Assembly (NCBI GenBank): GCA_025060615.1
Contig: JANXBS010000021.1
Coordinates: 1-64,000 of the forward strand
Source: Anaerolineae bacterium
Lineage (GTDB): Bacteria > Chloroflexota > Anaerolineae > DUEN01
DNA: 64,000 nucleotides
Reading direction: 5' to 3'
Shown: one piece after another, positions 1 to 8,094 of the stretch
Numbering within the stretch: the first letter of the stretch is position 1
Layout of the letters: each line of letters begins with the position of its first letter
Program-made: the position numbers and the translations under genes
Notes under the pieces: generated by a model
The model's database searches: none
Seen by the model: only the letters and a program-made list of their open reading frames with translations
What the model was told of the DNA's origin: nothing

Positions 1-32
1 AGTGATATGCGGTTTCCTCGACAAGTTTGGGG

Positions 33-38
33 TATAAT
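33..38 (+). promoter_or_regulatory. -10 box for the small gene at 61
   Basis: A perfect TATAAT lies 22 nt before the chosen start of the next gene. No good -35 hexamer is visible at the expected distance, so the promoter is only half supported. Confidence 0.35.
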
Positions 39-60
39 GAGTTCCTTTGAGGAGCGGTAT

Positions 61-288
61 ATGCCAACGCAAGATGTAGATGCAATCTTGCAGCGTTTAG
101 GGCCGCCGGACGAACTGCAGATTCGATTATTGCTGCGTGTTCCACCAGAGCGCCGACTGTTAACGATGCTGGAGATGCAAAGCTCAATCCTGGATGGTTT
201 GCTGATGCGTCTCCGTCGGCAACATCCGGAGTTGTCAGACTATGAGCATTGCCGTTTGATGTTTCAAAGGCTATATCAGAATGGCTGA
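61..288 (+). CDS. Small protein of unknown function paired with a nucleotidyltransferase
   Basis: This 75-residue protein is not recognised. It is charged and helical-looking, rich in Leu and Arg, with no Cys motif and no membrane segment. The start at 61 was chosen because GAGGAG ends 6 nt upstream; an ATG further upstream (7) lacks such a site. The gene overlaps the next one by 8 nt, so the two are almost certainly cotranscribed. Small partners of AbiEii/MNT-type nucleotidyltransferases are often antitoxins or regulators, but nothing in this sequence proves that role. The upstream end of the locus may lie outside the window. Confidence 0.6.
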   Translation: MPTQDVDAILQRLGPPDELQIRLLLRVPPERRLLTMLEMQSSILDGLLMRLRRQHPELSDYEHCRLMFQRLYQNG

Positions 289-895
289 GCAACCAGAACT
301 TGCCTTTCACAATCACGTTTTGCGTACGCTCAACCGTTTGAGCGTACCGTATATGGTGATTGGTGCTTTTGCCGGCAGCCTGTACGGAATCACGCGGGTC
401 ACGTTCGATGTGGAAATTGTGGTTGATTTGCGTGAGTCTCACGTCGAGGCTTTAGCCGCTGCTTATCCACCTACTCGCTATTACGCCGATCCGAGACAAA
501 TGCGGGATTCTATCCGATATGGCATTTTGTTTAACATCATTGATGCCAGCGCGGGCCGTAAGGTGGACTTCATTCCGGTGACCATGCCACTGGGATATGC
601 GTGGCTATTGCAACGTCGCATTCGTATGGCCATCCTTCTCAATCAAGGAATTACGTTCGATGCCTGGTTTGCCCGACCCGATGACGTCTTAGTGACGAAA
701 TTGATGGCCTGGAAGGAAGGCCGCTCGTTTAAACACGAACAGGATATCCGTGATATCCTAGTTGCCGTGAAACTGGGCGAGGACACTACACTGGTCGGAA
801 ATTTTGACATCGAATATGTAACGGATTGGGCCCGACGGTTGGGTCCGGATGTGTTTCAATCGTGGCTTGCCATGCTTGAGGCTATCGGTTTGTGA
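281..895 (+). CDS. Nucleotidyltransferase-fold protein (AbiEii / DUF6036-like)
   Basis: The 204-residue protein begins with a short helix and then a pol-beta-type nucleotidyltransferase core. Around residues 24-50 a strand leads into GAFAGSLYG, followed by TRVTFDVEIVV, the place where the family carries its metal-binding D-x-D/E pair. A later KVDFIPV strand could supply the third acidic residue, and TKLMAWKEGR is the Lys-rich helix typical of AbiEii-like proteins. In the family such enzymes move a nucleotide onto a target and often act as toxins. Here the second acid is Glu rather than Asp. It overlaps its upstream partner and ends 8 nt before the convergent lysZ. Toxin activity is an inference. 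Confidence 0.6.
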   Translation: MAEQPELAFHNHVLRTLNRLSVPYMVIGAFAGSLYGITRVTFDVEIVVDLRESHVEALAAAYPPTRYYADPRQMRDSIRYGILFNIIDASAGRKVDFIPVTMPLGYAWLLQRRIRMAILLNQGITFDAWFARPDDVLVTKLMAWKEGRSFKHEQDIRDILVAVKLGEDTTLVGNFDIEYVTDWARRLGPDVFQSWLAMLEAIGL

Positions 896-903
896 CCCTC
901 CCC

Positions 904-1707
904 CTACTCGATCACGGTTCCCTGTCCGGCCAGCGCTTTCTGAATCGGCTGTTCTACCCGCCCGTCGGCGAACACCACTCGGCGCACGCCGGCGTTCAAT
1001 GCCTCCGTTGCCCCCATCACCTTCTTCTTCATGCGATCCTGAGCCAAGCTCATCGCCGACTCCACCTGCCCGCGCGGGATGTAACCGATCAGGCTGGATT
1101 CATCCGGATAGTGGCGTAAAAGCCCGGGCACGTTGGAGAGGATGATGAGCTGCTCGGCCCCCAGCGCCTCCGCCACAGCCGCCGCTGCTCGATCCCCATC
1201 CACGTTGATAGCTTCGCCATCATAGGAGGCGGCCGGCGGCGAAAGCACCGGCAGATAACCGTTGTCCAATAGCAGTCGCAGGAGATGTACGTTTACTTTC
1301 TCGACCTTACCCGTGTAATCGTCCCGCAGGATCATCCGTCGCCCGCCCTCGATTACCTTGATAGCATCCTTGCGCGGACCCTCGAGGATGCGCCCGTCAA
1401 GCCCTGAGAGCCCCACTGCGTTAACACCGCGCCGCTGTAATCGCTCGACTAGTCCTTTGTTGACCTTGCCGCAGTACACCATCTCGAAAATTTCCAGCGT
1501 CCTGCGGTCGGTGTAGCGGCTGGTGTACCCAGAAACCGAGGTGACAAACCGCGGCGGATGTCCTAACGCCTCCGCTATTCGGTTCGTCTCCGCCGATCCG
1601 CCATGGACGACGACCATCTGCTGGCCTACCTTCACCAGCGCGGCGATATCGTCGGCGATCCAGTCTAGGTTGATCCCTTCGCTTCCTCCGATTTTGACTA
1701 CGATCAT
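904..1707 (-). CDS. lysZ: [LysW]-aminoadipate / [LysW]-glutamate kinase
   Basis: LysZ phosphorylates the side-chain carboxylate of alpha-aminoadipate carried on LysW, the second carrier-bound step of AAA lysine synthesis. The 267-residue protein has the amino-acid-kinase fold: MIVVKIGGSEGIN at the N-terminus, VVHGGSAETN near residue 50 and a nucleotide-binding INVDGDRAAAAVAEAL near residue 180. The start at 1707 was preferred over 1764 because the kinase core begins with the Met there and GAGGGAGAC lies directly upstream. It is the last gene of the lys operon, 7 nt after lysY. Without context it could be called argB; the lysW/X/Y neighbours decide. Homologues can also act on LysW-glutamate for arginine. 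Confidence 0.9.
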   Translation of the reverse strand: MIVVKIGGSEGINLDWIADDIAALVKVGQQMVVVHGGSAETNRIAEALGHPPRFVTSVSGYTSRYTDRRTLEIFEMVYCGKVNKGLVERLQRRGVNAVGLSGLDGRILEGPRKDAIKVIEGGRRMILRDDYTGKVEKVNVHLLRLLLDNGYLPVLSPPAASYDGEAINVDGDRAAAAVAEALGAEQLIILSNVPGLLRHYPDESSLIGYIPRGQVESAMSLAQDRMKKKVMGATEALNAGVRRVVFADGRVEQPIQKALAGQGTVIE

Positions 1708-1714
1708 GTCTCCC

Positions 1715-2773
1715 TCAGGGATGCAGTCCGGTGAATTCCAGTCCCATCGTCTCTGGGAAACCACACATTAAGTTCATGCACTGTACGGCCGTGCCCGCTG
1801 CGCCTTTCATGAGGTTATCGATCGCGCAGAGGGCAACCACGCGGCCCGTCTCGGCGTCCAGCTCGAACCCCACGTCGGCGTAATTCGACCCGGCCAGGAT
1901 CTTCGGCTCCGGGTATCGGTAAATGCCCTGCTGCTCTTTGACGATGCGCACAAAGGGCTCGTCTTGGTATGCCGCCCGATAGGCTTTCCATAGGTCTTTC
2001 TCGCTCAGGCTGTGATCTTTGAGGAAGACGTGGGCCGTCGCCAGGACGCCGCGCACCAGCTCGATGGCCGTAGCTGACAAGTGCACGCGAGGCGGCGGCC
2101 CCGTCCTTGCTAGCACTTGCAGCACTTCGGCAGTGTGGCGATGGCCGGTAGGGGCGAACGAGCGTACGGCCCCGCTCCGCTCCGGATGGTGCGAGGCCTC
2201 GGACGGGCTGTTGCCTCCCTCGGACGATCCGACTTTGACCTCGACGATCACATCGCGTTTGCGATCCGCCAGATCAGCCCGGAATAGCGGCCAGATCGCC
2301 AAGTTAGTGGCGGTGGCGTTACAACCGACGCCGGAGACGTATGATGCCTGCCGGATCTCGTCTCGATACAGCTCGGGCAGCCCATAGACAAAGCGATCCA
2401 GCCAGGCCGGCGCCTTATGGGGCTGACCATACCATCGTTCGTAGAGCGCGGGGTCGCGCAGCCGGAAGTCGGCGCTCAGATCCACAATGCGGGGCGCCAG
2501 TTGGGCAAATGCCTCGATGCGGACTTGAGCCTCGCCGTGAGGCAGGCACAGGAATAGCAAGTCGCATGGTTGTAGCTCGTTGATACTGACGAACTTGAGA
2601 CGAGTGCGGCCGCGCAGGTTCGGATGCAAAAAGTGCACGTAACGCCCGACGTTTCGCTCGGACGTGACCTGCTGTACCTCGGTACCTGGATGCCCTAGCA
2701 ATAGTCGCAATAGCTCGCCGCCGGTGTAGCCCGATCCCCCGACGATGGCGACGCGCAGACGGTCGGCGATCAT
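1715..2773 (-). CDS. lysY: [LysW]-aminoadipate semialdehyde / glutamate semialdehyde dehydrogenase
   Basis: LysY reduces the LysW-bound aminoadipyl phosphate to the semialdehyde with NADPH. Residues 5-20 carry the Rossmann motif VAIVGGSGYTGGELLRLL. The catalytic Cys lies in YVSGVGCNATA, and GSSEGGNSPSEASHHPERSG followed by GHRHTAEV is typical of the LysY branch rather than ordinary ArgC. The protein has 352 residues. The start at 2773 overlaps the upstream HAD stop as ATGA and has GGAG 6 nt before it; the ATG at 2785 has no such site. It lies between the HAD phosphatase gene and lysZ. Confidence 0.92.
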   Translation of the reverse strand: MIADRLRVAIVGGSGYTGGELLRLLLGHPGTEVQQVTSERNVGRYVHFLHPNLRGRTRLKFVSINELQPCDLLFLCLPHGEAQVRIEAFAQLAPRIVDLSADFRLRDPALYERWYGQPHKAPAWLDRFVYGLPELYRDEIRQASYVSGVGCNATATNLAIWPLFRADLADRKRDVIVEVKVGSSEGGNSPSEASHHPERSGAVRSFAPTGHRHTAEVLQVLARTGPPPRVHLSATAIELVRGVLATAHVFLKDHSLSEKDLWKAYRAAYQDEPFVRIVKEQQGIYRYPEPKILAGSNYADVGFELDAETGRVVALCAIDNLMKGAAGTAVQCMNLMCGFPETMGLEFTGLHP

Positions 2774-3528
2774 AAACTGCTCCATGGATCAGGCACGGAG
2801 ATCGCTTGCGAGAGCTGACGGAGGATAAGCGGCAGCTCATCGAACGAAGCGATCACCGCGTCAGCCTGCGATGGATCTTGTCCCTGGGTCACGCCCGTGA
2901 AGAGCACCGCGCGCATCCCCACGCTGCGAGCTCCCACGATATCCGTCGCCGCTAGATCGCCGACATGTACTGCCTCTTCCGGTGGGACGCCTAGCTGGCT
3001 GAGCGTGTCCAGGAACTGGCGCGGGTGCGGCTTGGCTCGCCCAGTCTCGTCCGAAAACGTACAGTGCCCGAACAAATCGAGGATACCGTCGCGGGCCATG
3101 AGCTGGCGCAACACACGTCCCGGCGTCATCCCTGTGTCGGAGATCAGCCCTAGCGCGTAGTGGTTGGCCAGCTCATGGAGCGTTTCCGCCGCGCCCGGGA
3201 CGAGCGTGATCTTTTCGGCCAATGATGCCTCTTCCAGTTCCTTTGTCATCTCGGCGAGGGTATCTCGGGATAGCGTTACCCCCAGCGCTTTTAGAATCCA
3301 TCCTACGCGTTCTGGCGCATCTGCCGTGCGTTGCTCGCTCAGCCAAATCTCATTGGCGCGCTGAAAACTCTCATCCAGCGCAGCTCGCAACTGCTCACGC
3401 GAGAAATCGTAACCTTGCCGAGCCAGATACCGTTGCAAGATGTCGGTCCGTGGCTCGCGACTAATGCCGTCAAAGCGAGCCTGGTATAACGTTCCCCAAA
3501 AATCGAAGGTCACTGCCCGCAGTGTCAT
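2770..3528 (-). CDS. HAD-superfamily hydrolase (phosphatase-like)
   Basis: A 252-residue HAD hydrolase. Motif I is TFDFWGTL with the usual nucleophile and acid/base aspartates, although the DxD reads D-F-W here. Motif II is the LISDTG strand, motif III the Lys in ETGRAKPHPRQF, and motif IV is HVGDLAATDIVGA. A helical cap (residues 15-90) marks the C1 type. It acts on a small phosphorylated substrate that the sequence does not reveal. It sits inside the lysine operon between lysX and lysY and overlaps lysY by 4 nt, so a role in that pathway, such as removing a dead-end phospho-intermediate, is possible but unproven. Confidence 0.8.
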   Translation of the reverse strand: MTLRAVTFDFWGTLYQARFDGISREPRTDILQRYLARQGYDFSREQLRAALDESFQRANEIWLSEQRTADAPERVGWILKALGVTLSRDTLAEMTKELEEASLAEKITLVPGAAETLHELANHYALGLISDTGMTPGRVLRQLMARDGILDLFGHCTFSDETGRAKPHPRQFLDTLSQLGVPPEEAVHVGDLAATDIVGARSVGMRAVLFTGVTQGQDPSQADAVIASFDELPLILRQLSQAISVPDPWSSL

Positions 3529-3597
3529 TGGATGCTTGCTGCTCCTTTCCGATTCTGATGATTACTGGACACTAACTAACCGCTAAAGTTTGGATGC

Positions 3598-4473
3598 CTA
3601 CCCTACCCAGCCATTAGCAGCTGCCCATCCCTCCTTTGCCACACGCAGGACGAAGTCAATGATGTGGCCGGGGATATCCACACCGGTCGGCGCAATCGAA
3701 TTACGAAACTCAGTGGTGTGGTTGACCTCGTTGACCAACAGGCCCCGATGAGGGTCTTCTAAGACATCAATGGCGACCACTCCTCCGCCTACTGCGCGGG
3801 CGGCGCGAACGCAGAGGTCGTTTAACTCCGGTGTGACCGGACAGTTGCTGGCCACGCCGCCGCGCGCGGTGTTGGTGATCCAATGTGAAGCGGTGCGATA
3901 GATGGCAGCGATGGTCTCACCGCCCACGACGAAGGCTCGAATGTCCCGGTTAGGCTTCTGGATGTACTCCTGGATGTAAAAGATGGAGTGCTGATAGGAG
4001 CCTAAGACCTCTTTGTGTTCCAGGACAGCCTCGGCGGCCTCTCGGTCATTGATTTTGGAGAGCAGGCGTCCCCATGATCCGATGATCGGCTTGAGCACCA
4101 CCGGATATCCGAGCCGCTCGATCGCTTCTAGCGCCGATTCCGGCGTATAGGCGATGAGCGTTCGCGGCGTGGGGATGCCGGCCCGCACCAGGGCCGAGTT
4201 CGTCAGCAGCTTGTCACCGCAGGTGTTGACCACCTCGAACGTGTTGACCGTGGGAATACCTAGATCGCCCAAGATGCGCAGTGAGTAGAGCGCTCTCGAA
4301 TGGGTGATGCAGCGCTCCAGGATCACATCGTACTGGGTCCAGCCATTGCGGCTGAAGTCCAAGATAACTCGGCGGTCGTCAATCTGATCGAACGGGATCC
4401 CGCGCGCCTCCATCTTCTCGAAGAGCAATTTCTCTTCGACACGGATGCGCGAGCAGAGAACGCCAATTCGCAT
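3598..4473 (-). CDS. lysX: Alpha-aminoadipate-LysW ligase (ATP-grasp)
   Basis: LysX joins the alpha-amino group of aminoadipate to the C-terminal Glu of LysW using ATP. The 291-residue protein shows the RimK/LysX ATP-grasp order: N-terminal [17 protein letters not shown], the ATP-binding [17 protein letters not shown] near residue 130 (GSWGRL is the LysX hallmark), then [19 protein letters not shown] and the metal-binding [14 protein letters not shown]. The start at 4473 has AGGAGACGAACG directly before it; the upstream ATG at 4515 lies in a hairpin-forming spacer. It follows lysW after 76 nt. Homologues may also accept glutamate for arginine synthesis, which sequence alone cannot exclude. 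Confidence 0.93.
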   Translation of the reverse strand: MRIGVLCSRIRVEEKLLFEKMEARGIPFDQIDDRRVILDFSRNGWTQYDVILERCITHSRALYSLRILGDLGIPTVNTFEVVNTCGDKLLTNSALVRAGIPTPRTLIAYTPESALEAIERLGYPVVLKPIIGSWGRLLSKINDREAAEAVLEHKEVLGSYQHSIFYIQEYIQKPNRDIRAFVVGGETIAAIYRTASHWITNTARGGVASNCPVTPELNDLCVRAARAVGGGVVAIDVLEDPHRGLLVNEVNHTTEFRNSIAPTGVDIPGHIIDFVLRVAKEGWAAANGWVG

Positions 4474-4491
4474 CGTTCGTCTCCTGGTTTT

Positions 4492-4535
4492 GAGGCGACA
4501 AGCGAGAAGGCGCAACCTTGTTGCCTTGTTGCCTC
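4492..4535 (-). repeat. Imperfect hairpin between lysW and lysX
   Basis: Arms GAGGCGACAAG (4492-4502) and CTTGTTGCCTC (4525-4535) pair at 10 of 11 positions around a 22-nt loop, just before the lysX ribosome site. A second 44-nt element of similar wording lies at 4790-4833, so the two may belong to one short palindromic repeat family. A role in setting LysW versus LysX levels is only a guess. Confidence 0.5.
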
Positions 4536-4549
4536 AGCGCCTTATCCCT

Positions 4550-4726
4550 CTATTCGCCCCAGTCCTCCTCTTCCATTGGGGCTACATCCAGCTCCAGCGG
4601 ATTCAGCCCTAGCACTTCCAGTTCAATGCCGCAATCCGGGCACTCGACGATCTCGCCGACTACCACGTTGCCCAACTCCAGCTCGGCCCCACACTCGGGG
4701 CACTCGGCAGTTTGTGTATCGGTCAT
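4550..4726 (-). CDS. lysW: Amino-group carrier protein LysW
   Basis: LysW is the small acidic carrier whose C-terminal Glu is linked to aminoadipate (or glutamate), protecting it and presenting it to LysX, LysZ, LysY and later enzymes. The 58-residue protein has a zinc ribbon with CPECG and CPDCG, an acidic body and the invariant tail EDWGE. Three consecutive ATG codons (4732, 4729, 4726) follow GGAG; 4726 has the most usual spacing (8 nt) and gives [12 protein letters not shown]. The upstream spacer contains an 18-nt tandem repeat and a possible internal promoter, so lysW may be made in extra amounts. Confidence 0.95.
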   Translation of the reverse strand: MTDTQTAECPECGAELELGNVVVGEIVECPDCGIELEVLGLNPLELDVAPMEEEDWGE

Positions 4727-4743
4727 CATCATTTCTCCTTGGT

Positions 4744-4779
4744 ATTGGATTAGCATGTCAAATTGGATTAGCATGTCAA
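4744..4779 (-). promoter_or_regulatory. Two perfect 18-nt tandem repeats with TTGACA boxes upstream of lysW
   Basis: ATTGGATTAGCATGTCAA occurs twice head to tail (4744-4761, 4762-4779). On the minus strand each unit starts TTGACATGCTAAT, so the upstream copy gives a perfect -35 with a weak TGCTAA-type -10 in the second copy at 18 nt. The pair could be an internal lysW promoter or twin operator sites. Confidence 0.4.
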
Positions 4780-4789
4780 TTAGCAACAA

Positions 4790-4833
4790 GTAACGAGGCA
4801 ACGAGTAATAAGGCGAGCGGGGAGCCTCGTTAC
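4790..4833 (-). terminator. Hairpin after homoisocitrate dehydrogenase
   Basis: GTAACGAGGC (4790-4799) and GCCTCGTTAC (4824-4833) are perfectly complementary over 10 bp with a 24-nt loop, 15 nt after the upstream stop codon. There is no clear T-run, so it is more likely an RNA processing or stabilising hairpin, or a partial terminator, than a full stop. Confidence 0.4.
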
Positions 4834-4847
4834 CTTATCTCCCAATC

Positions 4848-5846
4848 TCAGTGTCCAAGATGACTCATAATGGCCTGGGTCACCTGGCGCGTAGTGGCGC
4901 TGCCGCCCAGATCAGGCGTATGGGGCCCATTCGCCAGGACGCTTAACACAGCTGCGCGCACTCGCTCAGCGGCCACACGCTCGCCCAGGAATTCGAGCAA
5001 AAGCGCGCTGGCCAGGATAGCTGCTGTTGGATTGGCGATCCCTCGCCCAGCGATATCCGGCGCCGAGCCGTGCACGGGTTCAAACAGGCCGCGGCCATCG
5101 CCCACGTTGGCCGAGGCGACGAGCCCCAGCCCTCCCACTAAGCCCGCGGCTTCATCACTCAGGATATCGCCGAACAGGTTGGTGGTGACGATCACGTCGA
5201 AAGTCTCGGGTGCTTGCACCAGGCGCATGGCTGCCGTATCTACTAGCAACTCATCCACGGTGACCTCAGGGAACTCCCTTGCGACCTCCAGCGCAGTGCG
5301 GCGGAAGAGCCCATCTGTCTCGACGAGCACGTTGGCCTTATGCACCACAGTCACGTGCCGACGCCGGCCCTGCGCTAGCTCGCAGGCAGTGCGCATAATG
5401 CGGGCTGACGCCCGTCGGGTGATGACGCGCTCGGCGACCGCGGTATCGCCGTCGCTGCGCTCGCGGCGTACGTATAGACACTCAGTGTTCTCGCGCACGA
5501 TGATCAGGTCAATCCCTGGCCGGCTGGCCGGGATGGGCAGCGAATACACCGGCCGCAGATTGGCGTAGAGGTCCAGCTCTTGGCGTAATTCCAGGATCGG
5601 GCTACGGTATCCGTCCACCTTGCCGGGCGGCGATTGGGTAGCACCAAAGAGCGTGGCATCGCAGGCGCGGGCCAATGCCAGCGTCTCCGGCGGCAGCGCC
5701 GTGCCGCGTCGCTGGAAACACTCAAAGCCCCCGTCGGCCAGCTCAAATATGAGAGCTACGCCGCTGGCCTGCAACACCTCAATGGCCGCCTGAATCACCT
5801 CTCGGCCGATGCCGTCACCTTCCACGACACAGATACGGTAGGACAT
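4848..5846 (-). CDS. Homoisocitrate dehydrogenase
   Basis: This decarboxylating dehydrogenase turns homoisocitrate into 2-oxoadipate, the fourth AAA step. The 332-residue protein has the beta-decarboxylating family signature: [11 protein letters not shown] at the N-terminus, the substrate loop [40 protein letters not shown], and [19 protein letters not shown] with the metal Asp residues. The cofactor strand [17 protein letters not shown] suggests NAD. Isopropylmalate or isocitrate dehydrogenase would look similar; placement between the homoaconitase genes and lysW points to homoisocitrate. It follows the DapA-like gene after 89 nt. Confidence 0.85.
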   Translation of the reverse strand: MSYRICVVEGDGIGREVIQAAIEVLQASGVALIFELADGGFECFQRRGTALPPETLALARACDATLFGATQSPPGKVDGYRSPILELRQELDLYANLRPVYSLPIPASRPGIDLIIVRENTECLYVRRERSDGDTAVAERVITRRASARIMRTACELAQGRRRHVTVVHKANVLVETDGLFRRTALEVAREFPEVTVDELLVDTAAMRLVQAPETFDVIVTTNLFGDILSDEAAGLVGGLGLVASANVGDGRGLFEPVHGSAPDIAGRGIANPTAAILASALLLEFLGERVAAERVRAAVLSVLANGPHTPDLGGSATTRQVTQAIMSHLGH

Positions 5847-5935
5847 AACAAGAGCTACGAAGCCAAGTTTATCGCTTTTCCAAGATGCGATGATAATGGC
5901 CTGTCTCTAGGCCTCTAGCAACATTGCTGGTTGGA

Positions 5936-6829
5936 TCACATGCTCGGGCGCCGCGCCAGCGTGGAGCGGATAAGGGCCAGCGCGTCGCTCAATTCCTGGC
6001 CCTCTAGCTCTAGGCGGGGCGGGCGCACGCGCGCGCTCCCCACCCCGACCTCAGCCTGGACGAGTTTAATGAGCTGGACGAACTTCGGCATAGTATCCAG
6101 GCGCAACAGCGGCAGAAACCAGCGGTACAGCTCGAATGTTTTGGTCTGTTCGCCGCATCGTGCCCAGTCGAAAAGCGCTACCGATTCCCTCGGCAGCGCA
6201 TTGGCGAGCCCCGCAATCCAGCCCACCGCCCCAGCGTAAACGCCTTCCACGATCAGGTCATCCACGCCGACAAAGATCGCCAGTCGCTCGCCCAGCAAGG
6301 CTCGCAGGGCGGTGATACGCCGTATGTCGGCGCTGGACTCTTTGATAGCGTGCAGGTTGGGGTTTTCGGTGGCCAACTCAGCGATCTGCTCCGGCAGGAA
6401 ATCCGTCCGATAGGCAATTGGGTTGTTATAGAGCATGCACGACAGGTCTGTCGCCCGGAGGACGGCCTGTACGTGCGCCTTCATCTCGCGCCAATCGCCA
6501 GAGTATACATAAGGTGGCAAAATCATCAAGCCCTGACAGCCAACCTCCGCTGCCTTCTCGGCCAGACATACAGCTTCAGCGGTGCTCAATGCCGAGATGC
6601 CAGCGACCACGGGCGCGGCCCTGCCGAGTGCTTGAACGCAGGTCCGCAGCACCTCAACCTTTTCCTCAAATTGCAACGTTGCCGCCTCGCCGAGCGATCC
6701 AAGGGCGACGATACCGGTGCAGCCATTCTGTATCAGCCACTTAGCATGCCATGTTAGAAACTCGTGATCCACGCTCAAATCAGCCCGGAATGCCGTGGTG
6801 ATCGCCGGCACTACGCCTTCCCATCTCAC
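5936..6829 (-). CDS. DapA-family deaminase of hydroxyproline breakdown (1-pyrroline-4-hydroxy-2-carboxylate deaminase)
   Basis: A 297-residue class I aldolase-fold protein. The Schiff-base Lys is in HAIKESSADIRRITALR and the active-site Tyr in MLYNNPIAYRTD; YNNP plus KESSxDxRR is what I associate with the hydroxyproline-pathway deaminase rather than lysine DapA. That enzyme converts 1-pyrroline-4-hydroxy-2-carboxylate to 2-oxoglutarate semialdehyde and ammonia. The gene overlaps the upstream oxidase by 4 nt (ATGA), and the epimerase precedes that. A true dihydrodipicolinate synthase is unlikely because the same operon encodes the AAA route. The last pathway enzyme, the semialdehyde dehydrogenase, is not in the window. 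Confidence 0.8.
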   Translation of the reverse strand: MRWEGVVPAITTAFRADLSVDHEFLTWHAKWLIQNGCTGIVALGSLGEAATLQFEEKVEVLRTCVQALGRAAPVVAGISALSTAEAVCLAEKAAEVGCQGLMILPPYVYSGDWREMKAHVQAVLRATDLSCMLYNNPIAYRTDFLPEQIAELATENPNLHAIKESSADIRRITALRALLGERLAIFVGVDDLIVEGVYAGAVGWIAGLANALPRESVALFDWARCGEQTKTFELYRWFLPLLRLDTMPKFVQLIKLVQAEVGVGSARVRPPRLELEGQELSDALALIRSTLARRPSM

Positions 6830-8094
6830 CGCTTTGCTCCTTTCGAATAGCGATCCGGGGCGAGTAGCTCGATAGGGATTGCGGGCTTCTCCCCGGAAAG
6901 CAATTCGGCCATCAGTTTCCCGGTGATAGGCCCCAGGCTTAGGCCCATCATTGCGTGGCCGGTGGCAATAGATAGGTTGATATATCGTGAAAAGCGACCC
7001 ATATAGGGCAAGCCATCTGGCGAGCAGGGGCGCAGGCCACGCCAGGGACGGATGCCGCGAAAATCGTCAGGTGTGTAATCTGGATAGTAACGAGGCACGG
7101 CCTGGATGATGCTCCTCACTCGTCGGGCGTTGATCCCTTCATCGAGGCCAGCCATCTCCATGGTGCCGCCGAAGCGCAGCGTGCCGCCCATGGGCGTCAC
7201 CGCCACGCGCGCTTCGGTGAGGATAGCGCATCGCACTGGCAACTGGCGTGGGTGGGAAAGTGTCAGGCTGTACCCTTTGCCCGCCTGCATTGGTAGGCGC
7301 AGCCCGAGGCTGCGAACGAGGATCGGCGACCATGCGCCGCTGCAGACGACGTATTCGTCGGCGACGAAATCGCCGCGCGGAGTGCAGGCAGCCTCAATAC
7401 GATCGCCGCGGACGCGCCAGCCGGTGACCTCCGTACTCCACACGAACTGCACGCCGTCTCGTTCGAGCTGTCGGGTCAAGCTCGCCAGAAAGCGCTCGGG
7501 CGAGAGATGGCAGTCCTTTGGGAAGTACACCGCTCCGGCGATATCCATGCGGACCTCTGGCTCGAGCTCGGCGGTTTGCCGGGCGTCGAGGACCTCCGCT
7601 GGCACGCCGAGCCGGCACGCCTGTTCGGCGACCTTCGCCTCTTCCTCCAGGGCATGGCCTGTTTTGCAGAGCATTAGCAAACCTTTCTGGACCAGGCCGA
7701 AATCATCGTGCAGTTGCGATGCCAGTTCTTCAAAGCAGGCTCGGCTGGCCAGGTGCAGATCGCGCAGCAACGGCGCGGCCCGGGCAACGTGAGCGGCATT
7801 AGCAGCGCGGTAGAACTTCCACCCCCAGTCCAGCAGCTCCCAGCTCAGGCGGGGTTTGATATAAAACGGGCTTTCCGGGTTCCACATCCACCGCAGCGCC
7901 TGCCCAACCACCCCTGGCGCGGCCAGCGGCACAAAGTGGCTGGGCACGATCATGCCTGCGTTACTGAGCGAGCAGTTGTCTGGGTTAGCTGGGCCTCGTT
8001 CCAGCATGGTCACACGATGTCCCCGCTGGATGGCATAATAGGCAGTGCAAAGCCCGATGACGCCGCTACCGATGATGAGGATGTGCTTACTCAT
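6826..8094 (-). CDS. FAD-dependent D-amino-acid oxidase/dehydrogenase (cis-4-hydroxy-D-proline)
   Basis: A 422-residue DAO-family flavoprotein. The start at 8094 places the FAD motif HILIIGSGVIGLCTAYY directly at the N-terminus, with GGAG just upstream; the ATG at 8133 would add an unsupported extension. The C-terminus has GIRPWRGLRPCSPDGLPYMG and NLSIATGHAMMGLSLGP, the second FAD-contacting region of DadA-like enzymes. With an epimerase upstream and a Pyr4H2C deaminase downstream, the likely job is oxidising cis-4-hydroxy-D-proline. It overlaps both neighbours. DadA-type alanine dehydrogenase is the alternative from sequence alone. Confidence 0.8.
   Translation of the reverse strand: MSKHILIIGSGVIGLCTAYYAIQRGHRVTMLERGPANPDNCSLSNAGMIVPSHFVPLAAPGVVGQALRWMWNPESPFYIKPRLSWELLDWGWKFYRAANAAHVARAAPLLRDLHLASRACFEELASQLHDDFGLVQKGLLMLCKTGHALEEEAKVAEQACRLGVPAEVLDARQTAELEPEVRMDIAGAVYFPKDCHLSPERFLASLTRQLERDGVQFVWSTEVTGWRVRGDRIEAACTPRGDFVADEYVVCSGAWSPILVRSLGLRLPMQAGKGYSLTLSHPRQLPVRCAILTEARVAVTPMGGTLRFGGTMEMAGLDEGINARRVRSIIQAVPRYYPDYTPDDFRGIRPWRGLRPCSPDGLPYMGRFSRYINLSIATGHAMMGLSLGPITGKLMAELLSGEKPAIPIELLAPDRYSKGAKR

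Noticed and set aside
5936-6829. dapA for diaminopimelate lysine synthesis
   Set aside because: The operon encodes the AAA route, and the YNNP and KESSxDxRR motifs fit the hydroxyproline deaminase.
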